Shown: positions 8,031 to 17,082, counted from the first letter of the stretch. The stretch is DNA of 33,394 nt from Verrucomicrobiia bacterium (GCA_026414705.1 JAOAIM010000018.1:1-33394); one strand, 5' to 3'. Numbers and translations: made by a program. Notes: a model not told the origin generated them from the letters alone.

Positions 8031-8996
8031 ATGCCACTGACGACGACTCGTGAACTTTTCGCCAAGGCGTTGAAGGGGAAATACGCCATCGGCGCATTCA
8101 ACGTGAACAACATGGAACTGCTCCAGGCCATCGTGGAAGCCTGCGAGGAGGAAAAAGCGCCCGTCATCCTCCAAATTTCCAAGGGCGCGCGGCAATACGC
8201 CAACCCGGTCTATCTCAAAAAGCTCATCGAGGCCGCCGTGAGCCTCACCAACATCCCCATCGCCGTGCATCTGGACCACGGCGACTCGTTCGAGTTGTGC
8301 AAGGACGCGATTGATGAGGGCTTCACCAGCGTGATGATTGACGCCAGCTACGAGCCCTTCGACAAAAACGTCGAAATCTGCCGCCGCGTCGTCGAATACG
8401 CCCACAAGCACAACTGTGTGGTCGAGGGCGAACTGGGCCATCTGGTGGGCGCGCAGTTCGACGAGGGCGAGGCCGGCGGCGGTCATTCCAAGTCCGGCCA
8501 CTACACCGATCCGGAGGAGGCGGTGAAGTTTGTGAAACTTTCGGGCGTGGACTCGCTGGCGGTGGCGATCGGCAACTCCCACGGCGCCTACAAGTTCAAG
8601 GGCGCGCAACGGCTCGACCTGGAGCGGCTCAAGGCGATCAAACAGGCCCTCATGGACGCCGGGCTGGGCGATTATCCGCTCGTGCTCCACGGCGCCTCCA
8701 GCGTGCCCAGGGACATCGTCGAGGAAATCAACAAATTCGGCGGCAAACTCGGCACCGACACCTCCGGCGTGCCGGAGGCCGACATCGAGATCGCCCGCCG
8801 CCTGGGCTGCTGCAAGGTCAACATTGACACCGACCTGCGCCTGGCCTTCACCGCCGGCATCCGCAAGGTCTTCGCCGAAAACCCCAAGGAATTCGACCCG
8901 CGCAAATACCTCGGCCCGGCTCGCGCCAAGGTCAAGGAACTCGTCCGCCACAAGGTGCGCAACGTGCTCTGCTGCGCCGGGCACGCCTTCGATTGA
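8031..8996 (+). CDS. fba: Class II fructose-1,6-bisphosphate aldolase
   Basis: A 321-residue zinc-dependent aldolase that interconverts fructose 1,6-bisphosphate with glyceraldehyde-3-phosphate and dihydroxyacetone phosphate in the cytoplasm. The catalytic Asp82 and zinc-binding His83 are in HLDHGD. EGELG (133-137), the second zinc site in GNSHGAYKF with His184, and LHGASSVP with His220 are present. KVNIDTDLR near the C-terminal third contributes to phosphate binding. I chose ATG 8031 (MPLTTTRELF), preceded by GGGA with 5 nt spacing, over a GTG at 7995. The 138-nt upstream interval is AT-richer (7949-7965) and probably holds the promoter, but no clear -35/-10 pair is visible. Tagatose or ketose bisphosphate specificity is a minor alternative. 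Confidence 0.94.
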   Translation: MPLTTTRELFAKALKGKYAIGAFNVNNMELLQAIVEACEEEKAPVILQISKGARQYANPVYLKKLIEAAVSLTNIPIAVHLDHGDSFELCKDAIDEGFTSVMIDASYEPFDKNVEICRRVVEYAHKHNCVVEGELGHLVGAQFDEGEAGGGHSKSGHYTDPEEAVKFVKLSGVDSLAVAIGNSHGAYKFKGAQRLDLERLKAIKQALMDAGLGDYPLVLHGASSVPRDIVEEINKFGGKLGTDTSGVPEADIEIARRLGCCKVNIDTDLRLAFTAGIRKVFAENPKEFDPRKYLGPARAKVKELVRHKVRNVLCCAGHAFD

Positions 8997-9141
8997 ACGG
9001 GCTTAACCGACAGCATCCGACCCCCAGCCGGGACGCCTGGCCGGCCGCCCCCGAGCTGCTCAATGACCGGCGGCAACGGCCAATCCGTGGCCGCCTCCCG
9101 ACCGACTGCGCCCCGCGCCTCGCGCCGCCGGCGGCGCTGCG

Positions 9142-9164
9142 GTTGCGTTGCGGCCGCAACTTTT
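9142..9164 (+). terminator. Possible weak terminator after fba
   Basis: GTTGCG (9142-9147) and CGCAAC (9155-9160) can form a 6-bp stem with a 7-nt loop, followed by tttt. It lies about 145 nt past the fba stop and 50 nt before gspE. The U-tract is short, so this is tentative. An overlapping perfect palindrome (9147-9160) offers an alternative fold. Confidence 0.3.
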
Positions 9165-9209
9165 CGCCCTGTCCGTTGTTAACAGGTTCGTGAAGTTCAG
9201 GGTCCAATC

Positions 9210-10970
9210 ATGCCCTTCAGTTCGGTAAAGGAACTCTTCGCGCGGGTCGTCGGCACGACCCCCGAGGAAATCGCCGACCTGCGGAAAGCCTGGCGCGTGG
9301 CGACCGAAAACGGGTCGCAGGAAACGCTCCTGGCCTTCATCTGCCGCGAGCGCGGGCTGGCCGAGGACGTCTTCCTCAAGCGCCTGGCCGCCGCCTTGAA
9401 CTGGCCCTACCTGGAACTGAGCAAGCTCGTCGTCGAATCCGAAGCCCGGAACAAAATCTCCACCAAGGTCGCCTTCCAGTATTCCATCCTGCCGCTGGCG
9501 ATGCGCGACGGCACCCTGCAGGTGGCCGTGAGCAATCCCTTCGACACCGCCATGCTCAACGCCGTGCGCTTCGAGGCCCGCGGCCCGGTCCAGTTCGCCC
9601 TGGCCGCACGCGCCGACATCGAAAAGGCCCTCAAAAAATACTACGGCGTCGGCGCCGAAACCCTCGAAGAAATGGACGAGGAGGCGCCGTTGGAACTGGA
9701 ACTGCCCACCGACAAGGAAATCACCGAAACCGACCAGGAGGCCAGCGTCATCAAGTTCGTCAACCAGGTCATCTGGGAGGCCTACAAAGACCGCGCCACC
9801 GACATTCACCTCGAACCGCAGGAAGACGAATTGCGCATCCGCTACCGCATTGACGGCATCCTGCACCAGACCCCCATGCCGCCGCAACTGAAGCGGTTTC
9901 AGTCCGCCATCATCTCCCGCATCAAGGTCATGAGCGGCATGAACATCGCCGAAAAGCGCCTCCCCCAGGACGGCCGCATCAACGTCCGCATCAAGGGCGA
10001 GGAAATTGACATCCGCGTCTCCACCGTGCCCACCGTCTATGGCGAGAGCGTGTCCCTGCGCCTGCTTTCGCGTGGCAAAATTTTCCTGAGCCTCGACAAG
10101 CTGGGCTTCTCGCCGGAGGACGAGGCCGCCATCCGCGAAATCATCGTCAAACCCCACGGCATCGTGCTGGTCACCGGCCCGACCGGTTCGGGCAAATCCA
10201 CCACGCTCTATGCGATGCTCAGCACGATCAACTCCGTCCACAAACGCATCATCACCGTCGAAGAGCCGGTCGAATACGAACTCAAGGGCATCAACCAGAT
10301 CGCCGTGCGACCGGAAATCGGCCTGACCTTCGCGGTGGGCCTGCGCCACATCCTGCGCCAGGACCCCAACGTCATCATGGTCGGCGAAATTCGCGACCTC
10401 GAAACCGCCGAGATCGCCATCCGCGCCGCGCTCACCGGTCACCTGGTCTTCTCCACCCTCCACACCAACGACGCGCCCAGCGCCTTCACCCGCCTCATTG
10501 ACATGGGCATCGAGCCGTTCCTGGTCGCCTCCTCGGTCGAGGCCGTGCTCGCCCAACGACTCGTGCGCACCATCTGCCCGGTCTGCAAAACCGAACAGAA
10601 GGTGGACCGCGATTACCTGCGCAAGATCGGTTTCCCGGAGGAGGACATTGACACCACGCGCTTCGTGCGCGGCGCCGGCTGCGAGGAATGTCGCCAGCTC
10701 GGTTATCAGGGGCGGCTGGCCATCTACGAGTTGCTCATTCTCACCGAGGCATTGCGCCCGCTCATCCTCAACCGCGCCGCCTCCTCCACCATCGCCCAGC
10801 GCGCCATCGAACTGGGCATGCGCACCCTCCGCATGGACGGCTGGAACAAGGTCAAAGCCGGCATCACCACCATCGAAGAAGTCCTCCGCGTCACGCAAAT
10901 CGAGGAACACCTCGACGCCCGCGGCGTTCTGGAAAAAACCGCCCATTGGACTCGCGCTCCCGTCTCATGA
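9210..10970 (+). CDS. gspE: Type II secretion / type IV pilus assembly ATPase
   Basis: A 586-residue secretion ATPase that powers pseudopilus or pilus assembly at the inner membrane. The N-terminal third is a T2SSE_N/MshEN-like domain (about 1-150). The central N2E linker (about 180-290) contains SDIHLEP-like TDIHLEP and the RIDGILH arginine finger region. The C-terminal motor has Walker A GPTGSGKST (323-331, Lys329), an Asp box, Walker B around VIMVGEIRD (Glu393) and a histidine box STLHTNDAP. A zinc-binding tetracysteine is complete: C456, C459, C491 and C494. Length and order match GspE/PilB; the closely linked secretin and GspL-like genes favour a GspE role. It starts with ATG and overlaps the next gene by 4 nt. 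Confidence 0.95.
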   Translation: MPFSSVKELFARVVGTTPEEIADLRKAWRVATENGSQETLLAFICRERGLAEDVFLKRLAAALNWPYLELSKLVVESEARNKISTKVAFQYSILPLAMRDGTLQVAVSNPFDTAMLNAVRFEARGPVQFALAARADIEKALKKYYGVGAETLEEMDEEAPLELELPTDKEITETDQEASVIKFVNQVIWEAYKDRATDIHLEPQEDELRIRYRIDGILHQTPMPPQLKRFQSAIISRIKVMSGMNIAEKRLPQDGRINVRIKGEEIDIRVSTVPTVYGESVSLRLLSRGKIFLSLDKLGFSPEDEAAIREIIVKPHGIVLVTGPTGSGKSTTLYAMLSTINSVHKRIITVEEPVEYELKGINQIAVRPEIGLTFAVGLRHILRQDPNVIMVGEIRDLETAEIAIRAALTGHLVFSTLHTNDAPSAFTRLIDMGIEPFLVASSVEAVLAQRLVRTICPVCKTEQKVDRDYLRKIGFPEEDIDTTRFVRGAGCEECRQLGYQGRLAIYELLILTEALRPLILNRAASSTIAQRAIELGMRTLRMDGWNKVKAGITTIEEVLRVTQIEEHLDARGVLEKTAHWTRAPVS

Positions 10971-12346
10971 GCCGCTGGCATTCCTGCAACGTCCTGCGCG
11001 CCGCCGCCGACCGCCGCCAGCTCTGGCAGTTCGACGCGCGCAACGGCCAGTTCGTCCTCCAGCGCGAGCACACCGGCGCGCCCGACCAGCCCCTGCCCGC
11101 GCCGCTGGTTCAAAAAACCTGGCGCGCCCTCTGGCAACCCCGACTCAACGTCGCCTGGCTGCCCCCGGAAAACGTCTTCCTGCGCGTCGTCCACCTGCCC
11201 AAAGCCGACTTCGCCGAAACCCTCGGCATGGTCGAGCTCCAACTCGAAAAGCTCTCGCCCATTCCGCTCACGCAGGTGGTCTGGAGCATCCAGCCCTTTC
11301 CCCAATCGGCGGGCGAGCTCCAAACCGTCGTCGTGCTCTTCGCCGAACGCAAAGTGGTCGAGGAATTCCTCGGCCAGCTTGAACAGACCGGTTATCTGGC
11401 CGACCGGCTGGAGTTGCCCGCGCTGGACCTGCTGGCGGCCATTCCCGCCAGGCAGGACGGCGCCTGGATTTTCCCCGAAGCCCTCGGCGGCCATCGCAAC
11501 GCCCTGGTCGCCTGGTGGTACGGCGGCACGCTTCAAAACCTCAACCTCATCTCGCTGCCGGTCGAGGGCGACCCCGCCACCGCCGTGCGCGAACAACTCC
11601 TGCAAATCGCCTGGGCCGGCGAACTCGAAGGTTGGCTCACCAGCCCGCCCACCTGGCATTTGGTCGCCGAGCGCGAACTGGCCGCCGAATGGGAGCCGCC
11701 GCTCCGCCAGGGCCTCGATGCCCCCATCGAGGTCATCGCGCCGCCCTCCACGGCCGAAGTGGCCGCCCTCACCGCCCAACGCGCCGCCAACGCCGAGCCG
11801 AAGTCGAACCTGCTGCCCCATGAGTTCGCCACGCGTTACCAGCAACAGTTCGTGGACCGCCTCTGGATGCGCGGCCTGGCGGCCGTCGTCGGCGTCTATC
11901 TGGTCGGGGTGCTCATTTACATGCTCGCGCTCGGGGCGCTCTACTGGAAAACCCGCTCGGTCGAAAACAAGGTCGCCAGCCTCGCCAACACCTACACCAA
12001 CGCCATCCAGCTCAAAGCCCGTTACCAGGTGCTCAAAGACCGCCAGGAACTCAAATTCGCCGCCCTGGACTGCTGGAAAGCCGTCGCCGACGTCCTGCCC
12101 GAATCGCTCACGCTTGACAGCTTCAAGTTCAATGACGGTCGCCGCCTGAGCCTCAACGGCACCGCGCCCGGCGGCGCTGACAAGGCCGTGCTCGAATTCT
12201 ACGACGCGCTGCGCAAGATCACCGTCAACGGCCAGGCGCTTTTCGATCCGGCCAAAAGCGATCCGGCCCCGCGCTACGGCGCCGGGCCGGGCGGCAACCT
12301 CGCCTGGAACTTCACCCTCGAACTCAAACGCGTGGAGGTGCAATGA
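10967..12346 (+). CDS. GspL/PilM-PilN-like inner-membrane secretion protein
   Basis: A 459-residue protein with a cytoplasmic N-terminal region of about 300 residues, one transmembrane helix (about 301-325) and a periplasmic C-terminal domain of about 130 residues. The N-terminal part resembles the actin-like fold of GspL/PilM (LPPENVFLRVVHLPKADFA, then LQLEKLSPIPL, and VVVLFAERKVVEEFL). The periplasmic part resembles PilN, with a coil (RSVENKVASLANTY) and a ferredoxin-like region (LPESLTLDSFKFNDGRRLSLNGTA). This single-protein arrangement is that of GspL, which links the ATPase to the periplasmic assembly. ATG 10967 overlaps the gspE stop (ATGA). The following start overlaps its own stop in the same way, indicating translational coupling. 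Confidence 0.8.
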   Translation: MSRWHSCNVLRAAADRRQLWQFDARNGQFVLQREHTGAPDQPLPAPLVQKTWRALWQPRLNVAWLPPENVFLRVVHLPKADFAETLGMVELQLEKLSPIPLTQVVWSIQPFPQSAGELQTVVVLFAERKVVEEFLGQLEQTGYLADRLELPALDLLAAIPARQDGAWIFPEALGGHRNALVAWWYGGTLQNLNLISLPVEGDPATAVREQLLQIAWAGELEGWLTSPPTWHLVAERELAAEWEPPLRQGLDAPIEVIAPPSTAEVAALTAQRAANAEPKSNLLPHEFATRYQQQFVDRLWMRGLAAVVGVYLVGVLIYMLALGALYWKTRSVENKVASLANTYTNAIQLKARYQVLKDRQELKFAALDCWKAVADVLPESLTLDSFKFNDGRRLSLNGTAPGGADKAVLEFYDALRKITVNGQALFDPAKSDPAPRYGAGPGGNLAWNFTLELKRVEVQ

Positions 12347-12984
12347 AGGAATCGTTCGCCCGTTTGAGTTCGTTCGAGCGCCGCTTCGTCATGGGCGTCG
12401 CGCTCATCGTCTTTGTGCTGCTCAACGCCATGTTCGTCTGGCCGAAGTTCTCAGAGTGGAACCGCCTCCAATTCCGCCTGACCAAGGCGCGCGACAAACT
12501 CGTGCGGTATCAGAACGAAATCGCCCAAATGCCCACCTACCAGAAACTGGTGCGCGAACTCGAAAGCGAGGGCCTCTCGGTGCCGCCCGAAGATCAGACC
12601 GTCAATCTCATGCTCACCGTCCAGTCCCAGGCCGCTCAGAGCGGCGTGACCATCGTCGCCAACCGCCCCCAGCCGGCCCGCACCAATGAATTTTTCCTCG
12701 AACAGGCCCAGAGCCTCACCGTCACCGCCGGCGAGGGTGAACTGGTGGATTTCCTCTACCATCTCGGCGCCGGCACCTCGCTCACGCGCGTCCGCGACCT
12801 CTCACTGATGCGCGACGCCTCGGGCCACCAGTTGCGCGCCGACATCAAACTCGTCGCCAGCTATCAGAAAAAACCGCCGGTGCGCGCCGCGCCCGCGTCG
12901 CCTGCCGCGCCCCCGGCCCCGGCTGCGCGCGTCAGCCGGGCCGAAACCGCGACGCCCCCCGGCCCAACCGCCAAACGACCATGA
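12343..12984 (+). CDS. GspM/PilO-like secretion protein
   Basis: A 213-residue bitopic inner-membrane protein. A short cytoplasmic N-terminus with the FERRF motif often seen in GspM/PilO proteins precedes one transmembrane helix (about 16-34). A coiled segment (LQFRLTKARDKLVRYQNEI) then leads into a ferredoxin-like periplasmic domain (about 80-175). The C-terminal 40 residues are low-complexity Ala/Pro/Arg. GspM and PilO pair with GspL or PilN to form the inner-membrane platform. Its place between the GspL-like and secretin genes, with 4-nt ATGA overlaps at both ends, supports that role more strongly than sequence alone. Confidence 0.78.
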   Translation: MKESFARLSSFERRFVMGVALIVFVLLNAMFVWPKFSEWNRLQFRLTKARDKLVRYQNEIAQMPTYQKLVRELESEGLSVPPEDQTVNLMLTVQSQAAQSGVTIVANRPQPARTNEFFLEQAQSLTVTAGEGELVDFLYHLGAGTSLTRVRDLSLMRDASGHQLRADIKLVASYQKKPPVRAAPASPAAPPAPAARVSRAETATPPGPTAKRP

Positions 12985-15275
12985 AGGTTACACCGTGTAT
13001 TCTGCTTGCCGCGCTCGGCCTCGGGCTCTCAGGCCTCCGCGCCCAAACGCCGCCCGCCAAACCGGAGGAGCGGCCTCCGCTGAGCGACATCACCCGCCGC
13101 GTGCGCGTCAATGTCGTCACCAATCCGCCCGCTCCAACCAGCGCCCCGGCCGCCCTGACCCAGCCCGAAGCGCCCGCGCCACAAGAGCAACCCGCGCCCG
13201 CTGCACCTCCCGCCGCCCCGGCGCCCCAGCCCGCGCCCGACCCACAACCCACCGCGCCAGCGACGCCGCCGACGCCTGTTGCCACCCCCGCACCGTCGCC
13301 TGCGCCCTCGCCGTCACCTGCACTCGCGGCCTCATCGCCCGCCCTCGCCGCCACGTCGGGGGCCAACGCCCCCGCGCCGGCGTCGCCGCCCGAAATGGTC
13401 ATTCAACCGGGCGAAATCAACTGGACCGCTGCCACCCTGGATCAGGTCTTGCAGCAATACACCGAACTGGTCGGTCGCACCGTGTTGCGTCCCGCCACGT
13501 TGCCCGCCGTCAACATCGTCTTCAAAAACCAGACCCCGCTCACGCGCAAGGAACTGGTTCAGGCGCTCGACGCGCTGCTGGCGCTCAACGGCATCGCGCT
13601 CATTCCCGTGGGCGAAAAATTCATCAAGGTCGTGCCGGTTGCCCAGGCCAACCAGGAGGGCGCGCCCTTCAGCACCCTGACGGCCGAGCAACTGCCCGAG
13701 CTGGGCCAGTATGTGACGCACGTGGTGCAGCTCAAATACGTCAAACCCAGCGAAATGGTGCCCATCCTCACCCCCTTCCAGAAACTGCCCAATGCCATCC
13801 TGCCCATCGAAAGCAATCAAATGCTCGTGCTCCGCGACAACACCGAAAACGTCAAACGCATGTTGGAAATGATCGAAAAGGTGGATGTCGCCGTGCCCTC
13901 GGAATTCGTCTCGGAGGTCATCCCGATCAAATTCGCCAAGGTTAGCGACATTGCGGCCGCGCTCAGCAGCCTGAGCGGCGGCGGCGGCGGCACGACCGTG
14001 GGCACCCGCACCACGACGCCCGCGGCCACCGCGCCCCGGCCCGGCCAGCCCGGCTACCAGCCCGGCGTGATCCAACCGGGCGCGGCCACCCCGCCCACCG
14101 GCACGCCCTCGGCCACCACCAGTTTCAGCGAGCGGCTGCAACAGATCATCCGCCGTGCCGCCTCCGCCACCGGCGATCTCCAAATCCTCGGCACCACCAA
14201 GATCGTTGCCGACGAACGCTCCAACTCGCTGCTGGTTTTCGCCAGCCGCGCCGACATGGAAATGATCAAGGACATCGTCGCCAAACTCGATGTGGTGCTG
14301 GCGCAGGTCGTCATTGAAACGATCATCATGGACGTGTCGTTCGACGACACCTTCGCGTTTGGCGTTTCGGGCATCCAGACGCCGCGCCAGTTCTCCGGCA
14401 GCTTCACCGGCGCCGGCGGGGCCAACGCCGCCAAGTTCCCGGAGGTCTTTCGAGGCGGTGGCACCAACGTGTTCAGCGACCTGCTCGGCTCGGGCCTGCG
14501 GTATCTGGGCAAGTTTGACGACGACATCTACGTGCAGTTGCAGGCGGCGGCGACCGACGGGCGCGTCAACGTCATTCAGAAACCGCGCATCCAGACCTCG
14601 CACGCCACGCCCGCGAACATCTTCATCGGCAACACCGTGCCCTACGTCAGCAGCGTCTATTACGGCGGCGGTTACGCCGGCGGGCCCAGCTCCTCCTACC
14701 AGCAGTTGCGCGTGGGCATCGGCCTGAGCGTCACGCCCTTCATCAATCCCGACGGCCTCGTGGTCATGGACATCCAGGAGACAATTGACGAGATCAGCGG
14801 CACGACCGAGATCGTCGGCGTCGGCCAGGTGCCCAACACCACCAGCCGCACCTTGCAGGCCCAGGTCGCCGTGCGCGACGGCGAGACCATCATGCTCGGC
14901 GGCTTCATCCGCAATTCCGACACGCGCTCCAAATCCGGCGTGCCCTTCCTCAAGGACATCCCGCTGTTGGGCTACCTCTTCCGCTCCACCTCCAAATCCT
15001 CCGAGCGCAAGGAGCTGATCGTGCTCATGCGCCCGACCGTGTTGCGCACGCCCGAAATGGCCGCCGCGCACGTCGAGATCGAAAAACAGCGCCTGCCCGG
15101 CGTCCGCGCCGCCGAGGCCGAGGTCGAAAAACTCGAACGCAAGGCCATGCGCCGCGGCGCCGATGACCGCTTCAAAAAAGCCACGCCTTTCACCGAGGAA
15201 GAAATCCGGCTCTACGGCAAACACTCCGCCACGAGCACGACCACCAACACCGCGCCGGAAACACCCGCGCCTTGA
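12981..15275 (+). CDS. gspD: Secretin, type II secretion outer-membrane channel
   Basis: A 764-residue secretin forming the outer-membrane channel. A signal peptide (MKVTPCILLAALGLGLSG, cleavage predicted after LRA at 21) is followed by a long Pro/Ala-rich linker (about 22-140). N0/STN-like (INWTAATLDQVLQQYTELVG) and N1 (VVQLKYVKPSEMVPILTPF) domains follow. The next domain (VIPIKFAKVSDIAAALSSL) is interrupted by a Gly/Pro/Thr insert (about 330-375). The secretin core spans about 430-690 and ends in the conserved VAVRDGETIMLGGFI and GVPFLKDIPLLGYLFRS. The last 80 residues are a charged tail that could be a pilotin-binding S region. ATG 12981 overlaps the preceding stop. PilQ is the alternative name if the system is a pilus. 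Confidence 0.93.
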   Translation: MKVTPCILLAALGLGLSGLRAQTPPAKPEERPPLSDITRRVRVNVVTNPPAPTSAPAALTQPEAPAPQEQPAPAAPPAAPAPQPAPDPQPTAPATPPTPVATPAPSPAPSPSPALAASSPALAATSGANAPAPASPPEMVIQPGEINWTAATLDQVLQQYTELVGRTVLRPATLPAVNIVFKNQTPLTRKELVQALDALLALNGIALIPVGEKFIKVVPVAQANQEGAPFSTLTAEQLPELGQYVTHVVQLKYVKPSEMVPILTPFQKLPNAILPIESNQMLVLRDNTENVKRMLEMIEKVDVAVPSEFVSEVIPIKFAKVSDIAAALSSLSGGGGGTTVGTRTTTPAATAPRPGQPGYQPGVIQPGAATPPTGTPSATTSFSERLQQIIRRAASATGDLQILGTTKIVADERSNSLLVFASRADMEMIKDIVAKLDVVLAQVVIETIIMDVSFDDTFAFGVSGIQTPRQFSGSFTGAGGANAAKFPEVFRGGGTNVFSDLLGSGLRYLGKFDDDIYVQLQAAATDGRVNVIQKPRIQTSHATPANIFIGNTVPYVSSVYYGGGYAGGPSSSYQQLRVGIGLSVTPFINPDGLVVMDIQETIDEISGTTEIVGVGQVPNTTSRTLQAQVAVRDGETIMLGGFIRNSDTRSKSGVPFLKDIPLLGYLFRSTSKSSERKELIVLMRPTVLRTPEMAAAHVEIEKQRLPGVRAAEAEVEKLERKAMRRGADDRFKKATPFTEEEIRLYGKHSATSTTTNTAPETPAP

Positions 15276-15299
15276 ACGCCGCAATTCGTCCGGCCCGGC

Positions 15300-15329
15300 C
15301 ACGGATGGAACACAGATTGAACACGGATT
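15300..15329. repeat. 11-nt-period micro-repeat after the secretin gene
   Basis: Three units, cacggatggaa, cacagattgaa and cacggatt, follow each other with an 11-nt period and run into a T-tract. They lie in the 192-nt interval between the secretin stop and the next gene. I recall similar ACACGGAT strings in intergenic DNA of Verrucomicrobia and Planctomycetes, but cannot search here. No U-rich hairpin marks this as a terminator. Confidence 0.6.
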
Positions 15330-15467
15330 TTTTCCCGCAAAACCGCGTTCATCCAACCGGTGAACTGCAGTGTCGGTGCAAACACCGATCCTTTGCATCG
15401 TTCCCTGTTCGATCCGCGGCTCAACTGCCGTTTCCAGGTTGAATCGAACTGTTCCCTTGCGGTCTGC

Positions 15468-16991
15468 ATGACCTCCCGCGCCGCGCCACGCTTTGCGCTG
15501 CCGCCCGGACCGGTCGCGGGCGGCCTGGCGTTGCTCGCCGCCGCGATCTATTTGCCCTCGCTCTCGGCGGACTTCGCCTGGGACTCGGTCATGCAGGTCC
15601 GCAACGACCAGTTCATTCACGACCTGCGCAATTTGCCCGCCGTGCTCACGCTGCGCGTGCTGAGCATGGACGTGCTCGATTTCAACCGGCCCACCCAACT
15701 GCTTTCGCTCATGGCCGACGCCGCCATCTGGGGCCGCCACCCGTTCGGCTTTCACCTGACAAACATCCTTTTGCATGGCGGCGTCACCGCCCTGTTGTTT
15801 TTGTTCGCCCGGCGACTGCTCGGGCCGTGGCCGGCCCTGGCCGCTGCGCTGGTCTTTGCCGCGCACCCGCTCCACGCCGAGGCGGTTGCCGAAGTTGCCA
15901 ACCGCGAAGACCTCCTGGCCGCCTTCTTTACGCTCGCGGGTCTGAACGCGGCGGCGCAGTGGGGCGCGACGTGGCGCGGCGCGCTGCTGACCGTGCCGTG
16001 CTTTTTTCTGGCGGTGGGCGCCAAGGAATCCGCCGTCGTCGCCCCCGCGCTGCTCGCCCTCTACTGGTGGTGGTTTCGCCGCGCCGAATCCCGTCGCGCC
16101 TGGCTCACGCTGCTGGCAGCGGCTTCGGTGGCGGTCGGCGGATTTGTTGTCGCCCGCTTCGCACTGGAGCCGCGCGAGTCGCTCATTTTTCAGCGCAAAC
16201 CGGAGCGGTTGGGCGGCAGTTGGGCTGCCACGGCCAAACTACAACCGCGCATCTGGGCGTTTTACCTGCGGCAGATCGTCTGGCCGGGCGACCTGTGCGC
16301 CGAATACGGCCCGTGGAACATCCGCAACTTCAAACTGCCCGTCGCCGTCGCCGTTCTGGCGGCCGTGATCGCTGCCCAGGTGTGGTGGGGACGGCGCGAC
16401 CGCGCGTTTGCCCTCGGCGCGGCGACCTTTTGGCTGGCGTTGCTGCCGGTCTCCAATCTGGTGCCGATTTACCAGCCGATGGCCGACCGGTTTTTGTATC
16501 TGCCGCTGGCCGGGATGGCGCTCAGCGTGGGCGCGCTGGCGACGCGATGGCGTTACGGCCCCCTTGTGCTGGGCGCGCTGGCGCTGCCCCTGGCACCGCT
16601 GACCTGGCAGCAACAACAGGTCTGGCGCGATGAGCTGAGCCTATGGCAGCACACCGTCCAAAAAAACCCCGGCTCGCTCCACGGCTACAACAACCTCGGT
16701 TGCGCGCTGGTTAACGCGGGGCGGCTGGACGAGGCGCTGCGCATGTTCGAGCGCTCGTTGCAGGTTTCCGAGGGCAAAAATCCCGACACCTGGGCGCAAA
16801 TCGCGCTCATCCTCAACGAGCGCGGGCGCACCGCGGAGGCCGATGAAGCCTTCCGCAAGGCCGTGGAGCTGGACCCGCGCCTGGCCGACCCGGACGTGAT
16901 CGCGCGCGCGGTGATGTGGGAGGCGGCGCAAATCCAGCGCTGGCGCACGCTGGTCGAACGCAACCGCACCGGCAGCCGCCCGGGACACTGA
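15468..16991 (+). CDS. TMTC-like multispanning membrane protein with TPRs
   Basis: A 507-residue inner-membrane protein resembling the TMTC/DUF1736 group: about ten hydrophobic segments (roughly 15-400) followed by tetratricopeptide repeats (about 410-490, for example SLHGYNNLGCALVNAGRLDEALRMFERSL and the AEADEAFRKAVELDP helix). A GT-C-like acidic site is plausible in the first loop (FAWDSVMQVRNDQFIHD, with D residues just after the first helix). FAAHPLHAEAVAEVANREDLLA is a strong family motif, as is the YLRQIVWPGDLCAEY region. Eukaryotic TMTC proteins are O-mannosyltransferases; bacterial members are mostly uncharacterised. The open frame begins at 15360, but I choose ATG 15468, just before the first helix. 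Confidence 0.82.
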   Translation: MTSRAAPRFALPPGPVAGGLALLAAAIYLPSLSADFAWDSVMQVRNDQFIHDLRNLPAVLTLRVLSMDVLDFNRPTQLLSLMADAAIWGRHPFGFHLTNILLHGGVTALLFLFARRLLGPWPALAAALVFAAHPLHAEAVAEVANREDLLAAFFTLAGLNAAAQWGATWRGALLTVPCFFLAVGAKESAVVAPALLALYWWWFRRAESRRAWLTLLAAASVAVGGFVVARFALEPRESLIFQRKPERLGGSWAATAKLQPRIWAFYLRQIVWPGDLCAEYGPWNIRNFKLPVAVAVLAAVIAAQVWWGRRDRAFALGAATFWLALLPVSNLVPIYQPMADRFLYLPLAGMALSVGALATRWRYGPLVLGALALPLAPLTWQQQQVWRDELSLWQHTVQKNPGSLHGYNNLGCALVNAGRLDEALRMFERSLQVSEGKNPDTWAQIALILNERGRTAEADEAFRKAVELDPRLADPDVIARAVMWEAAQIQRWRTLVERNRTGSRPGH

Positions 16992-17082
16992 ATCTCGCCA
17001 CCTGCTCTCCCGATCTTCCGGTGCAAAATTGGCAAGCGTCCCGCCGGCGGCGACGGCTCGCAAATGTTCCAGGAGACCGAAC

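Noticed and set aside
9060-10946. A 628-codon open frame on the minus strand
   Set aside because: It is the antisense shadow of gspE, whose Walker and zinc motifs are intact on the plus strand.
13332-15875. An 847-codon open frame on the minus strand
   Set aside because: It is antisense to the secretin gene, rich in Gly, Asp, Ala and Val as expected from a mirrored GC-rich frame, and has no domain.
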